Shown here one piece after another: positions 8,099 through 16,706 of a DNA stretch of 52,693 nucleotides; the stretch's first letter is position 1; each line of letters starts with the position of its first letter. The position numbers were made by a program, and so were the translations under genes. The DNA comes from Bacillota bacterium (GTDB lineage: Bacteria > Bacillota > SHA-98 > UBA4971). The DNA lies in NCBI GenBank assembly GCA_024653485.1, contig JANLFY010000019.1:1-52693 (forward strand), written 5' to 3'. The notes below the pieces were generated by a model that did not search any database, was not told the DNA's origin, and worked only from the letters and a program-made list of their open reading frames with translations.

Positions 8099-10050
8099 CC
8101 CTTCGAGTCCTTCCTTGTGTGGTCCAAGTCACCCAGACAGCAGCGCTTCTCGTTGCATGAAATGACGTCTTCGAGAGGTTCGAACCCTGGGTCGAACAAG
8201 TTTCCGATGGGTGGATCGCCGTTTCGCATTCTGGTCAGGCAGGCGTAAACCAGCCCCTCTCCGGTGACCACGAGATGCCGGCTGCCTGCGGTGCACGTGC
8301 AGGAGGTCGGTCCGTCCTCGAACGCGGATTGCCTATCCTGGGACACGACGCGTCTCATGAGTTCAACTTCGTCAGCTCTCGCGTCTTTGGGAGGGCCCTT
8401 GGCGTCGAAATCCCAGGGATCGATGTGTGCTCTCACGCCATGATCGCTGACAACGCGCGTTATGTCGTCGAGCACCCAAAGCACCGTGAGGTCCGCGACC
8501 AGGTTGACGACCACCGGAAAGCCACGCTTCTGAAGCAACAGGGCTTTTCCGAGAAGCCTATGCAGATTGACTGGAGTAGCCGGATCATAGCGCAGGGTGA
8601 CGCATTCACAACGGTGGGTCGCAATTGACTGGACGAACTCTATGACTTCGGATGACGCATCCGTGGTGAGAGCGATCTTCTTCCGAGGATCGAGAAGCTG
8701 AAGCGCGCGCACGAGTCCGGGCTCCGCGAGCGGGCTATGGCCGAGCACATCTACGATCCAGTCACCGCGAAGGCGCGACCACGCGTCGGCCCATTCCTCC
8801 GCGGAGAAGGGCGCCTTTCCGGCGCGCTCCTCAGGCAACCACAAGGCATGACACCAGCCACCTTCGCAGCTCCCGCACCTGCCATGGGTCCTGCACCCAT
8901 CCTCGTCGAACAGCCGCGTTTCGATCTCCTCCATGAACCTGGTCGCAAAACGTTCGATCGTGTATTCCTTTTCGATTCTGCGCCTTCCGGCCTCCCCGAA
9001 GTCCCTCGCGTCAGCCTCGTTTCCGAGGAGTCTGCCAAGCTGTTCCGCAATCTCCTCCGGTACGCAAGGATCGACGAGATAGCCCGTCATACCGTGTATC
9101 ACGGTCTCAGCTACTCCGCCGTGATTTGATCCCACCACCGGCACCCCATGGGCCATCGCCTCGAGTGGAACCAGGCCGAGTGGTTCATCTATCGGGACGT
9201 ACAAGACGATTCTCGCACCGTCGTAGAAGGAGCCAAGCTCGTCGTCAGTGAGGTAGCCCAGGAACTCAACGTTGTCCAATCGCAATTCCGAGACCAGTTG
9301 GCGCAATGCTCCCTCCATGTGCCCGGTGCCGACTACCTGAAGTGGGGTATCAGAGGGAGCCAAATTCCGATCCGCAAGCACTCTCATCGCCCGAATGGCG
9401 GCCCCGAGGTTCTTCTCTGGCGTTAGGCGGGACACCACTCTTATCGCGCTTCTTGCGCTTTCGGCGTTCATGGGCGGCCGTTTCTTCCTGGGGAGCGGCA
9501 CCCCGGGCGGACACGCGACAGCCTCTCGGCCGTAGACCAGCGACACGTTCCTGGCCGTGAACGCGCTGTTGGCGAGGATGAGATCCATGCCGGCGACGGC
9601 CTTCCTTTCCATCTCCTCAACCCGAGGATCCGGAGCGACCGTCGGGTACCTCCCGATGCCGTGCACGTCAGTTACCGCCCAGTGGATGTGCCTTGGGGGT
9701 TCCTCGCAGTACCACACCACCGGCGGGCACTTCTCTCCCAACCGGGACTTGGCCGCAGCTGCCCAGATGTATGACGGGTAGTTGTGCGGGTTCACGAGGT
9801 CATAGTCTTCCAACTCGGGGGCAAGGAGGTCCCCCACGCTTTGCCATACATCGACGTCGTAGATACCGTCGATCTCCATGTCCACGATATCAAACTCCTC
9901 GGGAGGGCTTCCCCAGAGGTCCCGCGAGTATCCTGCAGTGTATACGGACACTTGATGACCTCTTCTCGCGAGCTCCCGCGCGAGCCAGATCACTACGTTC
10001 TCGGCTCCGCCCTTCTGGTTCAGAGTCGGGTGCAAGATGCATATTCTCAT
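8095..10050 (-). CDS. GT4 glycosyltransferase fused to a degenerate radical-SAM/SPASM domain
   Basis: Residues 1 to about 380 are a GT-B glycosyltransferase family 4 domain: an N-terminal KGGAENVV nucleotide-sugar fold, RVVSRLTPEKN, and the EX7E catalytic motif in DEPLGLVPLEA (near 289-297). The last 270 residues align with both neighbouring radical SAM proteins: ADAWSRLRGDWIVDVLG matches ARAWNRIPGDLVIDITG, and CTAGSRHLVVTGEG and IGNLFDPGF match their SPASM region. The key radical SAM motifs are lost: CX3CX2C is replaced by CRTHGRCGSCEGGWC, GGEP by GHSP, and one SPASM cysteine by Gly. ATG 10050 is chosen for the GGGGAGG upstream. The tail may be a non-catalytic partner or peptide-binding domain. 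I know of no described protein with this architecture. Confidence 0.85.
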   Translation of the reverse strand: MRICILHPTLNQKGGAENVVIWLARELARRGHQVSVYTAGYSRDLWGSPPEEFDIVDMEIDGIYDVDVWQSVGDLLAPELEDYDLVNPHNYPSYIWAAAAKSRLGEKCPPVVWYCEEPPRHIHWAVTDVHGIGRYPTVAPDPRVEEMERKAVAGMDLILANSAFTARNVSLVYGREAVACPPGVPLPRKKRPPMNAESARSAIRVVSRLTPEKNLGAAIRAMRVLADRNLAPSDTPLQVVGTGHMEGALRQLVSELRLDNVEFLGYLTDDELGSFYDGARIVLYVPIDEPLGLVPLEAMAHGVPVVGSNHGGVAETVIHGMTGYLVDPCVPEEIAEQLGRLLGNEADARDFGEAGRRRIEKEYTIERFATRFMEEIETRLFDEDGCRTHGRCGSCEGGWCHALWLPEERAGKAPFSAEEWADAWSRLRGDWIVDVLGHSPLAEPGLVRALQLLDPRKKIALTTDASSEVIEFVQSIATHRCECVTLRYDPATPVNLHRLLGKALLLQKRGFPVVVNLVADLTVLWVLDDITRVVSDHGVRAHIDPWDFDAKGPPKDARADEVELMRRVVSQDRQSAFEDGPTSCTCTAGSRHLVVTGEGLVYACLTRMRNGDPPIGNLFDPGFEPLEDVISCNEKRCCLGDLDHTRKDSKG

Positions 10051-10093
10051 CGTCGCAGACCTCCCCACGTAGAGGCCTTCTCAGGGTCCTACA

Positions 10094-10125
10094 TGACTAC
10101 TTCAAGTCGTGACTACTTCAAGCCG
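10094..10125. repeat. 16-bp tandem duplication across the radical SAM stop codon
   Basis: Two copies of TGACTACTTCAAGYCG lie at 10094-10109 and 10110-10125. The second overlaps the end of the radical SAM gene (stop at 10118-10120 on the minus strand) and the first extends into the 67-bp spacer before the glycosyltransferase. Confidence 0.75.
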
Positions 10126-10933
10126 GGTGGCGGACCGTGTGATCCAAGTCGCAGTTCAGGCAGACCTTGGTCTCGCAGAAGATAGGCCGGTCAAGCAGGG
10201 CGAACTTCTCGTCGAAGATGTTGCCCAAGAAGTTTTCCAGCTCCCGCCCCTTGGAGAGACACGTGTACGCTTCGCCGTTTGGTATGACCACGAAGTACCC
10301 GCTGCCTGCGGTGCACATGTACCGGCCGGAAGCCTTCTCGTAGACACTCGTTCGGTCAGGGGCGACGTGTGCTGAGAGAAACACGTTTTCCGCCTCCGCG
10401 TACGTATAGAAGGGCTGGGGCCCTTGCCAGAACGGATCCACGTGGAACGGGATGCCTCGCTCCTGAAACGCCGCAGCGAGAGTGGGTATGAGCCACATCT
10501 GGCCGGGATGGGCCACGTAGTTCACTGACACCTTGAACCCTCTGTGCCTCAAGAGCAGAGCGTTGTTGAGAAACCGCTCGAAATTCCTTCCGGCAGAGGG
10601 ATGATAGGACATCGTCACGAGGACGCACTTGGATGGCTGGACGCGGTCAGAGAGCATCCGCGCGTCGAGGGTACCGTTCGTCGTGATGGCGCAACGTTTG
10701 TCTGACTCGAGCCTCTCAATCACCTCGATCAGGGAAGAGAACAGCCCGGGCTCCCCGCCGGTGATATCGATCACTAGATCGCCCGGAATCCTGTTCCATG
10801 CGCGCGCCCACTGCTCGGCGCTCGCCTCGGCCGCGGAGGGCCGGTCCAGCATCATCCTAGGGGGCGCCACCCCAAAGCAATAGGGGCACGCAAAGTTACA
10901 TTTCCACGTGACGTACCACACAGCGTGTCTCAT
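10118..10933 (-). CDS. Radical SAM/SPASM protein (second of two)
   Basis: A 271-aa radical SAM enzyme. The [4Fe-4S] motif CNFACPYC (near 12-19) binds SAM, GGEP follows in IDITGGEPGLF, and a C-terminal SPASM-like set of cysteines (CTAGS, YTCLS, IFCETKVCLNC) should hold an auxiliary cluster. The protein ends DLDHTVRHPA; the DxDH ending is shared with both neighbours. It is a close paralogue of the upstream gene (shared MRHAxW start, YHPS, GNIFD). ATG 10933 follows the upstream stop by 13 bases with a GGCGGTG site. Radical SAM/SPASM proteins modify peptides or small metabolites; no precursor peptide is recognised here and the substrate is unknown. Confidence 0.9.
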   Translation of the reverse strand: MRHAVWYVTWKCNFACPYCFGVAPPRMMLDRPSAAEASAEQWARAWNRIPGDLVIDITGGEPGLFSSLIEVIERLESDKRCAITTNGTLDARMLSDRVQPSKCVLVTMSYHPSAGRNFERFLNNALLLRHRGFKVSVNYVAHPGQMWLIPTLAAAFQERGIPFHVDPFWQGPQPFYTYAEAENVFLSAHVAPDRTSVYEKASGRYMCTAGSGYFVVIPNGEAYTCLSKGRELENFLGNIFDEKFALLDRPIFCETKVCLNCDLDHTVRHPA

Positions 10934-10946
10934 GAGAATTCACCGC

Positions 10947-11783
10947 CTACGCCTCGGCCACCCTCGAGGTGTGATCGTAGTCACAGGTAGCGCAGGCCAC
11001 GACCTCGCAGGCGACCCGTGACGTCGCGAGTCCGAAGTTGGGATCGAAGATGTTGCCGAAGCTGGGCATGCCATACAACCTTCTTGTAAGGCACTCGTAC
11101 GCCTCACCGTCAGGCATCACTACGAAGTGCCTGTCGCCCGCGTCGCACAAGAAGCGGCCGGCGCGCCGCTCCAAGATGTACCGGCGATCGTCAGGGACGT
11201 ACCGCCGCAGGAATTCCAGCTCCGCTTCGTTGTACGTGAAAGCGGGATTGCGGGGGTTCTGTCCGTATGGGTCTGCGTGAACGGGAACGCCGAAGTAACC
11301 AAAGATCTTCTCCAGCTTCGGGAAAAGCCACATCTGCTCAGGATACATGACGAAGTTCACGACGACTGGGTAACCCCTGTTCTTGAGACATAGGGCCTTG
11401 CCGACGAAATCATGCATGTTGTTCTGGTTTGATGGGTGATAGGATAGGGTGATGCTCACGCAGCGTTCCGGCGGCACAACTTGGATGAACTTGGCGATAT
11501 CGCCGGATGCGTTCGTGCTTATGGCTATCTTCTTGTCGGAGTCAAGGAGGGCGAAGAACTCGAACAGGCCTCTGTAGAGAAAGGGTTCTCCCCCGCTTAT
11601 GTCTATGAGTAGTTCCCCGGGGATCCTATTCCATGCAGCCGCACACTCTTGCGGCGACGGGAACTCCACGCCCTTGTAGAGGTCTTTGTACAAACGCTCC
11701 CAGCAGTATGGGCAGTCGAAATTGCACCTCACGGTCAGAAACCAGCTCGCGTGACGCATTTTCCCCATTGGACATCGAACCAC
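10947..11783 (-). CDS. Radical SAM/SPASM protein (first of two)
   Basis: The first gene of the radical SAM-glycosyltransferase-methyltransferase operon. CNFDCPYCWE gives the CX3CX2C motif, IDISGGEPFLY the SAM-binding GGEP, and CDAGDRHFVVMPDGEAYEC plus CEVVACATCDYDH the SPASM cysteines. All cluster ligands are present, so catalysis is expected. The start is uncertain: GTG 11783 follows GGAGGA at a longish distance, whereas ATG 11759 would give the same MRHAxW beginning as the paralogue. The gene is divergent from pgsB. Two tandem intact radical SAM enzymes plus a third degenerate copy in the next gene suggest a multi-component modification machine. Confidence 0.9.
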   Translation of the reverse strand: MVRCPMGKMRHASWFLTVRCNFDCPYCWERLYKDLYKGVEFPSPQECAAAWNRIPGELLIDISGGEPFLYRGLFEFFALLDSDKKIAISTNASGDIAKFIQVVPPERCVSITLSYHPSNQNNMHDFVGKALCLKNRGYPVVVNFVMYPEQMWLFPKLEKIFGYFGVPVHADPYGQNPRNPAFTYNEAELEFLRRYVPDDRRYILERRAGRFLCDAGDRHFVVMPDGEAYECLTRRLYGMPSFGNIFDPNFGLATSRVACEVVACATCDYDHTSRVAEA

Positions 11784-12059
11784 CCATTGCGATCATTCCT
11801 CCGGCGCACCTGCCTCGTGAGATCCGATTCGTCCCAGCCAGCGTCCGCCCTGGCAGGGTCGCGCCGCCTAGACCAAGACTATGCATGACCCGGCGGACTG
11901 GTGCACGTGGGTTTTCCGAAAGCCAATCGACGCGCGTCTCCCGCGACATCTCGTCGGAATCGGACGCGCACATCCGCCCCAAGTCCGCCCGCAGCCCCCC
12001 GGAAGGAGATCGAGAGCGCCATCGCGAAAGTCCCTGTCAAGGAGGGACACGGAGCTGCA

Positions 12060-13349
12060 ATGGCGTTTTTCGGGTTGTTGTGCGCGGGCATCGCGCTCGC
12101 GGGCATCTTCGAGAACCTCGTCCACGCAAGGAGGTTGCGCGCCATACCCGTGAGGATTCACGTCAACGGGACCCGCGGAAAGTCCACCACAACGCGCCTG
12201 ATAGCGGCGGGACTTCGCGCGGGGGGCCGGAGGGTGATAGCCAAGACGACGGGCACGGCAGCCAGCATCATCTGGGAGGACGGGTCCGAGGAGCCGCTGC
12301 GGAGAGAGAGGCGATTGGGCGGGCACGCGCAAGGGCAAGGGCCAGCGTCAACAGCGTGCGCTCAGGGATCAGGGCGAGAAGGGCGCGGACGTGGCCGAGG
12401 GCGGGCAAGCATTGCCGAGCAGATGAGGGTCGCCGCCCTCGCGGCGAGACGAGGTGTCGATGCGCTGGTGCTCGAGTGCATGGCGCTCGACCCCGAGAAC
12501 CAGTGGGTGTCGGAACACAAGATGATCCGCTCGACGATAGGGGTCATCACGAACGTCCGCGACGACCACCTTGACGTGATGGGACCGCGACTGAGAGACG
12601 CAGCTCGCGCTCTCTCGCTTACCATACCCCGCAGGGGGGTCCTCGTGACGGCGGAGCGAGCCTTTGCCGGCGTCCTCGAGGAGCGGGCGCGGGCGGTGGG
12701 GGCTTCGGTGCACGTTGTAGACGGGTCGGCCGTCCCGGACGAGGTGAACGAGGCCTTTCCGTACGTGAGTTTCAAGGAAAACGTCGCGTGCGCCCTGAAA
12801 GCATGCGAACTCGCCGGGGTCCCGCGCGACGTGGCCATCTCCGGTATGCTTGCGGCCCGCGGCGACCCAGGGGTGATGCGCATACTCTCAATCAAGCGAG
12901 CCCGTGCCTCATACATCCTGGTCAACGCGTTTGCCGCCAACGACTCTACGTCAACTTCTCTCATATGGAGCCTCGTTCGCGAGTCTCTCGTGGAGAAGGG
13001 AGCGTTGCGAGACTCGCCTAGCGGAGTTCCCATCGCGGTCGTCATGAACAACCGAGCCGACCGCGTCCCGAGGATTCGAGAGCTTGCCCTCCTGGTGGCA
13101 AGGGAGATCAGACCTCTGAAGGTGTTCCTCGTGGGCGAAGCCGCGAGATTCGCCAAGGCTCAATTGGCCAGGAATGGAGTCGCGCTAGACTGCGTAACCG
13201 ATCTTACGGCTTTGCGCGAGCCCGAGGCGGTGCTGGACGCGATCGGCGCCTCGCTCCCGGGAGGCGCGGTGCTTTTCGCGATAGGCAACACCAAGGGCAT
13301 GGGGCAAAGACTCGCGGAGTTCTTCCAACGGAACGGTGAGGTGCTGTGA
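12060..13349 (+). CDS. pgsB: Poly-gamma-glutamate synthase PgsB/CapB
   Basis: An ATP-dependent amide ligase of the Mur-ligase type that polymerises glutamate through gamma-linkages at the inner face of the membrane, with PgsC. It has an N-terminal helix (1-20), the P-loop HVNGTRGKSTTTRL (34-47), KTTGTAASIIWEDG, and Mur-like ECMALDPENQWVSEHKMI and GVITNVRDDHLDVMG. At residues about 84-116 the usual short RR(x)nNIxEQ link is replaced by a Gly/Arg/Gln-rich stretch (RGRGRGRASIAEQ at its end) from repetitive DNA at 12309-12407. ATG 12060 matches the N-terminus of family members. pgsC starts within its stop codon (GTGA), so the genes are translationally coupled. Confidence 0.93.
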   Translation: MAFFGLLCAGIALAGIFENLVHARRLRAIPVRIHVNGTRGKSTTTRLIAAGLRAGGRRVIAKTTGTAASIIWEDGSEEPLRRERRLGGHAQGQGPASTACAQGSGREGRGRGRGRASIAEQMRVAALAARRGVDALVLECMALDPENQWVSEHKMIRSTIGVITNVRDDHLDVMGPRLRDAARALSLTIPRRGVLVTAERAFAGVLEERARAVGASVHVVDGSAVPDEVNEAFPYVSFKENVACALKACELAGVPRDVAISGMLAARGDPGVMRILSIKRARASYILVNAFAANDSTSTSLIWSLVRESLVEKGALRDSPSGVPIAVVMNNRADRVPRIRELALLVAREIRPLKVFLVGEAARFAKAQLARNGVALDCVTDLTALREPEAVLDAIGASLPGGAVLFAIGNTKGMGQRLAEFFQRNGEVL

Positions 13350-13786
13350 CCCTTTCACTCTCGATCGGGATCGGGCTTGTAGCCAGCTTCTTCTTTACCG
13401 AGGTCACAGGGCTTTATGGTGGAGGATTGGTCGTGCCTGGTTACATAGCCCTCTACCTGGACCAGCCTGCACGTGTCGCGGCCACACTCGCCCTTGCCCT
13501 CACCACGTACGCGGTCGTGTGGGCCGCTTCACACTTCATCATCATGTACGGGCGGCGGAGGTTCATGGCCATGGTGCTCGTGGCATTCTGGCTCGGCTGG
13601 CTTTTCGGGAAGCTGGGCATCGGGATGTATAGGGCCGGGGACGTCGGGCAGGAGTTCCGTGCCATAGGGTACATCATCCCGGGCCTCATCGCGAACGACG
13701 TGGCCAGGCAGGGAGTTGTTCGGACGTTCGCCGCGGTAGTATTCCTCTCCGCAGTAGTCCGACTTGCGCTGGTCCTCGTGAGGTGA
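13346..13786 (+). CDS. pgsC: Poly-gamma-glutamate synthesis membrane protein PgsC/CapC
   Basis: A 146-aa integral membrane protein with about four or five helices, the partner of PgsB in poly-gamma-glutamate synthesis. The N-terminal GLVASFFFTEVTGLYGGGLV and PGYIALYLDQPARV segments are characteristic of PgsC. The C-terminal half (GYIIPGLIANDVARQG) is also conserved in the family. The GTG start overlaps the pgsB stop by four bases. Ten bases separate it from pgsW. Confidence 0.93.
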   Translation: MTLSLSIGIGLVASFFFTEVTGLYGGGLVVPGYIALYLDQPARVAATLALALTTYAVVWAASHFIIMYGRRRFMAMVLVAFWLGWLFGKLGIGMYRAGDVGQEFRAIGYIIPGLIANDVARQGVVRTFAAVVFLSAVVRLALVLVR

Positions 13787-13796
13787 CCATGACACG

Positions 13797-14903
13797 ATGT
13801 CTGGGTGGGGAATGAGATCGGGCCGAGTGCCACCGGCGTTCGTTCTGCTTGCGGCCGTGGTGGCTCTAGGAGGGTTCTGGGTGGCTCGAGTGTCCGCCCC
13901 GGATGAGGTTTCCCTGCTTCCCTACAACGACGCGCAGATCGAGGCGGCCGAGCTCATGAGACGGTGCACCGAGGTCATAAGGGACCACCGACTCCGTTTG
14001 GGGCTCCCAATCGATCGTGAACTAGACCCTAACGAAACCGGGCTCATCGGGGATGAGTTCACTGACATCACAACCTCCGTTGGCAATCTCGAGGCCAAGC
14101 GGACGGCGACCAACCCGGCGTTCGCCGCCTTGATGGTTCGCTACTTCGAGGAGGCCGGCCTTCGACCCGGGGACGTGATCGCGGTCGGTGCAAGCGGTTC
14201 GTTCCCTGCCCTGATCATCGCAACGCTCTCGGCCGCGCGTGCCCTAGATCTGGAGCCCATCACCATATACTCAATCGGCGCGTCCATGTATGGCGCGACT
14301 CTTCCGGACTTCACGTTCGTGGACATGCTGGCGCTCTTGAATCAGGAGAGAGTGTTGCCCTACGCGCTGGCTGCCGTGTCTTTGGGGGGCGACAGGGACG
14401 CCGGCGAAGGCACCCTGTTCGTCGATGGAAAGCGTGTCATGGAAGAAATCGCGCGACGTGCGGGCGTCCAGGTGATCCGAGAAGATACCGTAGAGGGAAG
14501 CATCCGTCGAAGGCTCGAGGTCTATGGAGCGCTCGCCGCGGGACGGCCCATAAGGTGCTTTGTGAACCTCGGAGGAGCGACACCAAACTACGGGAATACC
14601 TTGTCTTCTCTCGAATTCCCCAACGGACTCGTCATGCGGCCGCCCATCATGTCCGCAGCCCCGGACCGCGGCCTCATCTTCGAATTCTCGGCCGCCGGCG
14701 TCCCGGTGATCAACTTGCTTGACGTGCGCGGACTCGCGCTCAGACACGGGCTTCCCGTCGACCCGGTGCCGCTGCCTCCCATCGGCGAAGGCCGTGTGTA
14801 CGAGACTGCCGGATACTCCCCGGCCGCTGCCGCTGTAGCCTTGATCCTGGGGTGCGCCGTGCTTTGCATGGGGGCTGTCGTGGGCGCGTCTCGGGGACGG
14901 TAG
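13797..14903 (+). CDS. pgsW: Poly-gamma-glutamate system protein PgsW
   Basis: A 368-aa protein with a TM anchor at each end (about 11-28 and 342-362) and an extracytoplasmic body. Sequence features such as GLIGDEFTDITTSVGNLEAKRT, ALMVRYFEEAG, VGASGSFPAL and CFVNLGGATPNYG fit the PgsW family, which accompanies pgsB and pgsC in Bacillota and others that lack a typical pgsA. Its exact activity is not established. ATG 13797 is used; ATG 13812 is possible. It is the last gene of the pgs operon and converges on the C69 peptidase genes. No pgsA/capA-type gene or pgsE is present in the window. Confidence 0.85.
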   Translation: MSGWGMRSGRVPPAFVLLAAVVALGGFWVARVSAPDEVSLLPYNDAQIEAAELMRRCTEVIRDHRLRLGLPIDRELDPNETGLIGDEFTDITTSVGNLEAKRTATNPAFAALMVRYFEEAGLRPGDVIAVGASGSFPALIIATLSAARALDLEPITIYSIGASMYGATLPDFTFVDMLALLNQERVLPYALAAVSLGGDRDAGEGTLFVDGKRVMEEIARRAGVQVIREDTVEGSIRRRLEVYGALAAGRPIRCFVNLGGATPNYGNTLSSLEFPNGLVMRPPIMSAAPDRGLIFEFSAAGVPVINLLDVRGLALRHGLPVDPVPLPPIGEGRVYETAGYSPAAAAVALILGCAVLCMGAVVGASRGR

Positions 14904-15018
14904 ACTCCTAGATCTAGTTCCCGCGCGTGCAACCGGGTTCCTTAGCGCGCATCGGGGTTCCTCGGTGTGGAGCTGGGCTTCCCCGTCCACGGGACCGCGC
15001 CTTGCCCGTACAACACGA

Positions 15019-15045
15019 GAGGGACGGGCGCCAGGCCCGCCCCTC
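15019..15045. terminator. Hairpin between convergent pgsW and C69 genes
   Basis: GAGGG-A-CGGGC pairs with GCCCG-C-CCCTC around a five-base loop. It lies between the convergent pgsW and C69 genes (14904-15079). There is no strong T-run, so it may act as a weak bidirectional terminator. Confidence 0.5.
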
Positions 15046-15079
15046 ACTGGCGTGCTCTGAGTTCGCTCGCGCCTGCCGC

Positions 15080-16675
15080 CTACTTGCCTGCTGGAGGCAC
15101 GATCTTTCCGAAGCCAACCGCTTTGAGCCATTCCTCCGGGTAGCCAACGGTCTTTAAGTTCACGTACCCGTCCTGGTACTTCACTATGAGTTGGTCGGCG
15201 AGCTCCCAGTAAGCGCGGACCACCCTGTCAGCCAGGTCGTTGGAGTAATTGGTCAGGTACTTGACGGCCAACGCTGGGTCGGTCTTGTAGAGCTCGAGGG
15301 CGGCTTTCTCCACCGCTGGCTGAAGGGCGAACGCCTCAGCCTCGAAGGCACCGGCGACTTTCTTGATGTCCTCCATCATGTAGCTATACTTGAGATCCGC
15401 GAAGTTCGACACGAAGTTGAATGCCCACCACGCGGATTGCCTGTCGAACACGTCACGCCGCCCGATCTGGAACGAAAGCGGGACAGACGTGGCGCCGCAG
15501 TAGAACGGGACGTAGCACGTTGAATGCGGCGCGTCCTCGCCGAACCAGGTTACGCCGCCTATCGGGTTGGGGAGCCAGTTCCTGGACTGCGTCACGATGC
15601 TGTACGAGCAGCGGAACATGGATATCGCGCGCTCCCACTCGCCCAACGTGGCCGGAGTGGCGTACCTGTTGGGGTTGCCGAACGGCCCCGCCGCGAGGCC
15701 CTTGGTGAGGTCGAACTCGGTGCCCTCGTAGTGGTCGCGCTTGATGGCCATGAGGTCCGCGACAGACACCTTCTTGTCAGGCTTGATTGTGAACGGGTAG
15801 GTCTTCGCCCACGGATCTAGGTTCAGCGACGGCGCGAGGAGGCTCAACACTCGCCACTCACGGCGGCTGTTGTAGTAGGAGTCTTTAGGACCATAGGCCT
15901 CGCAGAACACGAAGGGACCCTTCGAGGGATCCCACCATCCCATCTCCTTCGCAAAGTCGAACACGTTCTTTGAGTACATATAGTTGTCCGGATCGTCAGT
16001 CTTTATCTCGCGGATGCGGCTGCGGTTCGCGCTCACGCCGATCTCGTCGTCGGGGATCCTCACCGCCGCCCAGATGGCCCCCTTCTGCAGAGGGCCAGCC
16101 CCGAATATCTCGAAGAACCAGGCTTCGTTCGGGTCGCACACCGTGAGGCACTCGCCCGCATCACCGTATCCGTATTCCTCGGCAAGCGACCCCATGATCT
16201 GTATGGCCTCTCTGGCAGTCCTCGCCCGCTCGAGGGCTACCCTCTGCAGCTCCCAGATGAGGAACCAGCCATCGGGATTCTGGAGCTCCCGCCGGCCCCC
16301 GATGGTCGTCTCGCCCATCATCACCTGGTTCTCGTTCATGAACGGGTAAGCGATGTCAAAGTACGTGTACGTCTTGGCAACCTGGGGAATCTCCCCGACC
16401 TTCTCCGCCTGGGGCATGTCCGCGCCCTGGCCGCCGCCCTTCATGACGGGGCGCATGGACCCGGGTTCATGCGTCTTCCCGGGAACCACGGTTATACGGA
16501 ACTCGTACCTCCCATCGCACGTGTGAGTGGTCATCACCGATCCGTCGACCGACGCGTTCTTCCCGACCACGATGGACGTGCATGCCAGAGCGGACGCCGC
16601 GAAGGCAGACACGGCCACGACCACGCCAAGGACTATGGCCGCTAGACGGATTCTCATCAGCTTCGCTCTCATCAT
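15080..16675 (-). CDS. Secreted family C69 dipeptidase (paralogue 1)
   Basis: A 531-aa Ntn-hydrolase of peptidase family C69, expected to release dipeptides or amino acids from short peptides. A signal peptide (1-31) ends in ALA directly before Cys32 of ACTSIVVGK; that Cys is the expected N-terminal nucleophile once exposed. Family signatures GSVMTTHTCDG, MGETTIGGRREL, GECLTVCDPNEAWFFEI and GVSANRSRI are intact. ATG 16675 has AGGGAGG seven bases upstream. It is the last gene of the first transport-hydrolase operon, 31 bp behind a second C69 gene. The substrate is unknown; poly-gamma-glutamate fragments or peptidoglycan peptides fit the context. Confidence 0.92.
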   Translation of the reverse strand: MMRAKLMRIRLAAIVLGVVVAVSAFAASALACTSIVVGKNASVDGSVMTTHTCDGRYEFRITVVPGKTHEPGSMRPVMKGGGQGADMPQAEKVGEIPQVAKTYTYFDIAYPFMNENQVMMGETTIGGRRELQNPDGWFLIWELQRVALERARTAREAIQIMGSLAEEYGYGDAGECLTVCDPNEAWFFEIFGAGPLQKGAIWAAVRIPDDEIGVSANRSRIREIKTDDPDNYMYSKNVFDFAKEMGWWDPSKGPFVFCEAYGPKDSYYNSRREWRVLSLLAPSLNLDPWAKTYPFTIKPDKKVSVADLMAIKRDHYEGTEFDLTKGLAAGPFGNPNRYATPATLGEWERAISMFRCSYSIVTQSRNWLPNPIGGVTWFGEDAPHSTCYVPFYCGATSVPLSFQIGRRDVFDRQSAWWAFNFVSNFADLKYSYMMEDIKKVAGAFEAEAFALQPAVEKAALELYKTDPALAVKYLTNYSNDLADRVVRAYWELADQLIVKYQDGYVNLKTVGYPEEWLKAVGFGKIVPPAGK

Positions 16676-16706
16676 GTCGTCGCCTCCCTGCTTCTAGGGT
16701 CTAGTG

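Noticed and set aside
11600-11776. A 53-codon minus-strand frame (MGGSMSNGENAS...VCGCME) with GGAGGA nine bases upstream of its ATG, overlapping the first radical SAM gene, as a possible precursor peptide
   Set aside because: It lies entirely inside the N-terminal coding region of the radical SAM gene in another frame and has no leader/core pattern, so it is probably a shadow. The ribosome site can serve the radical SAM start.
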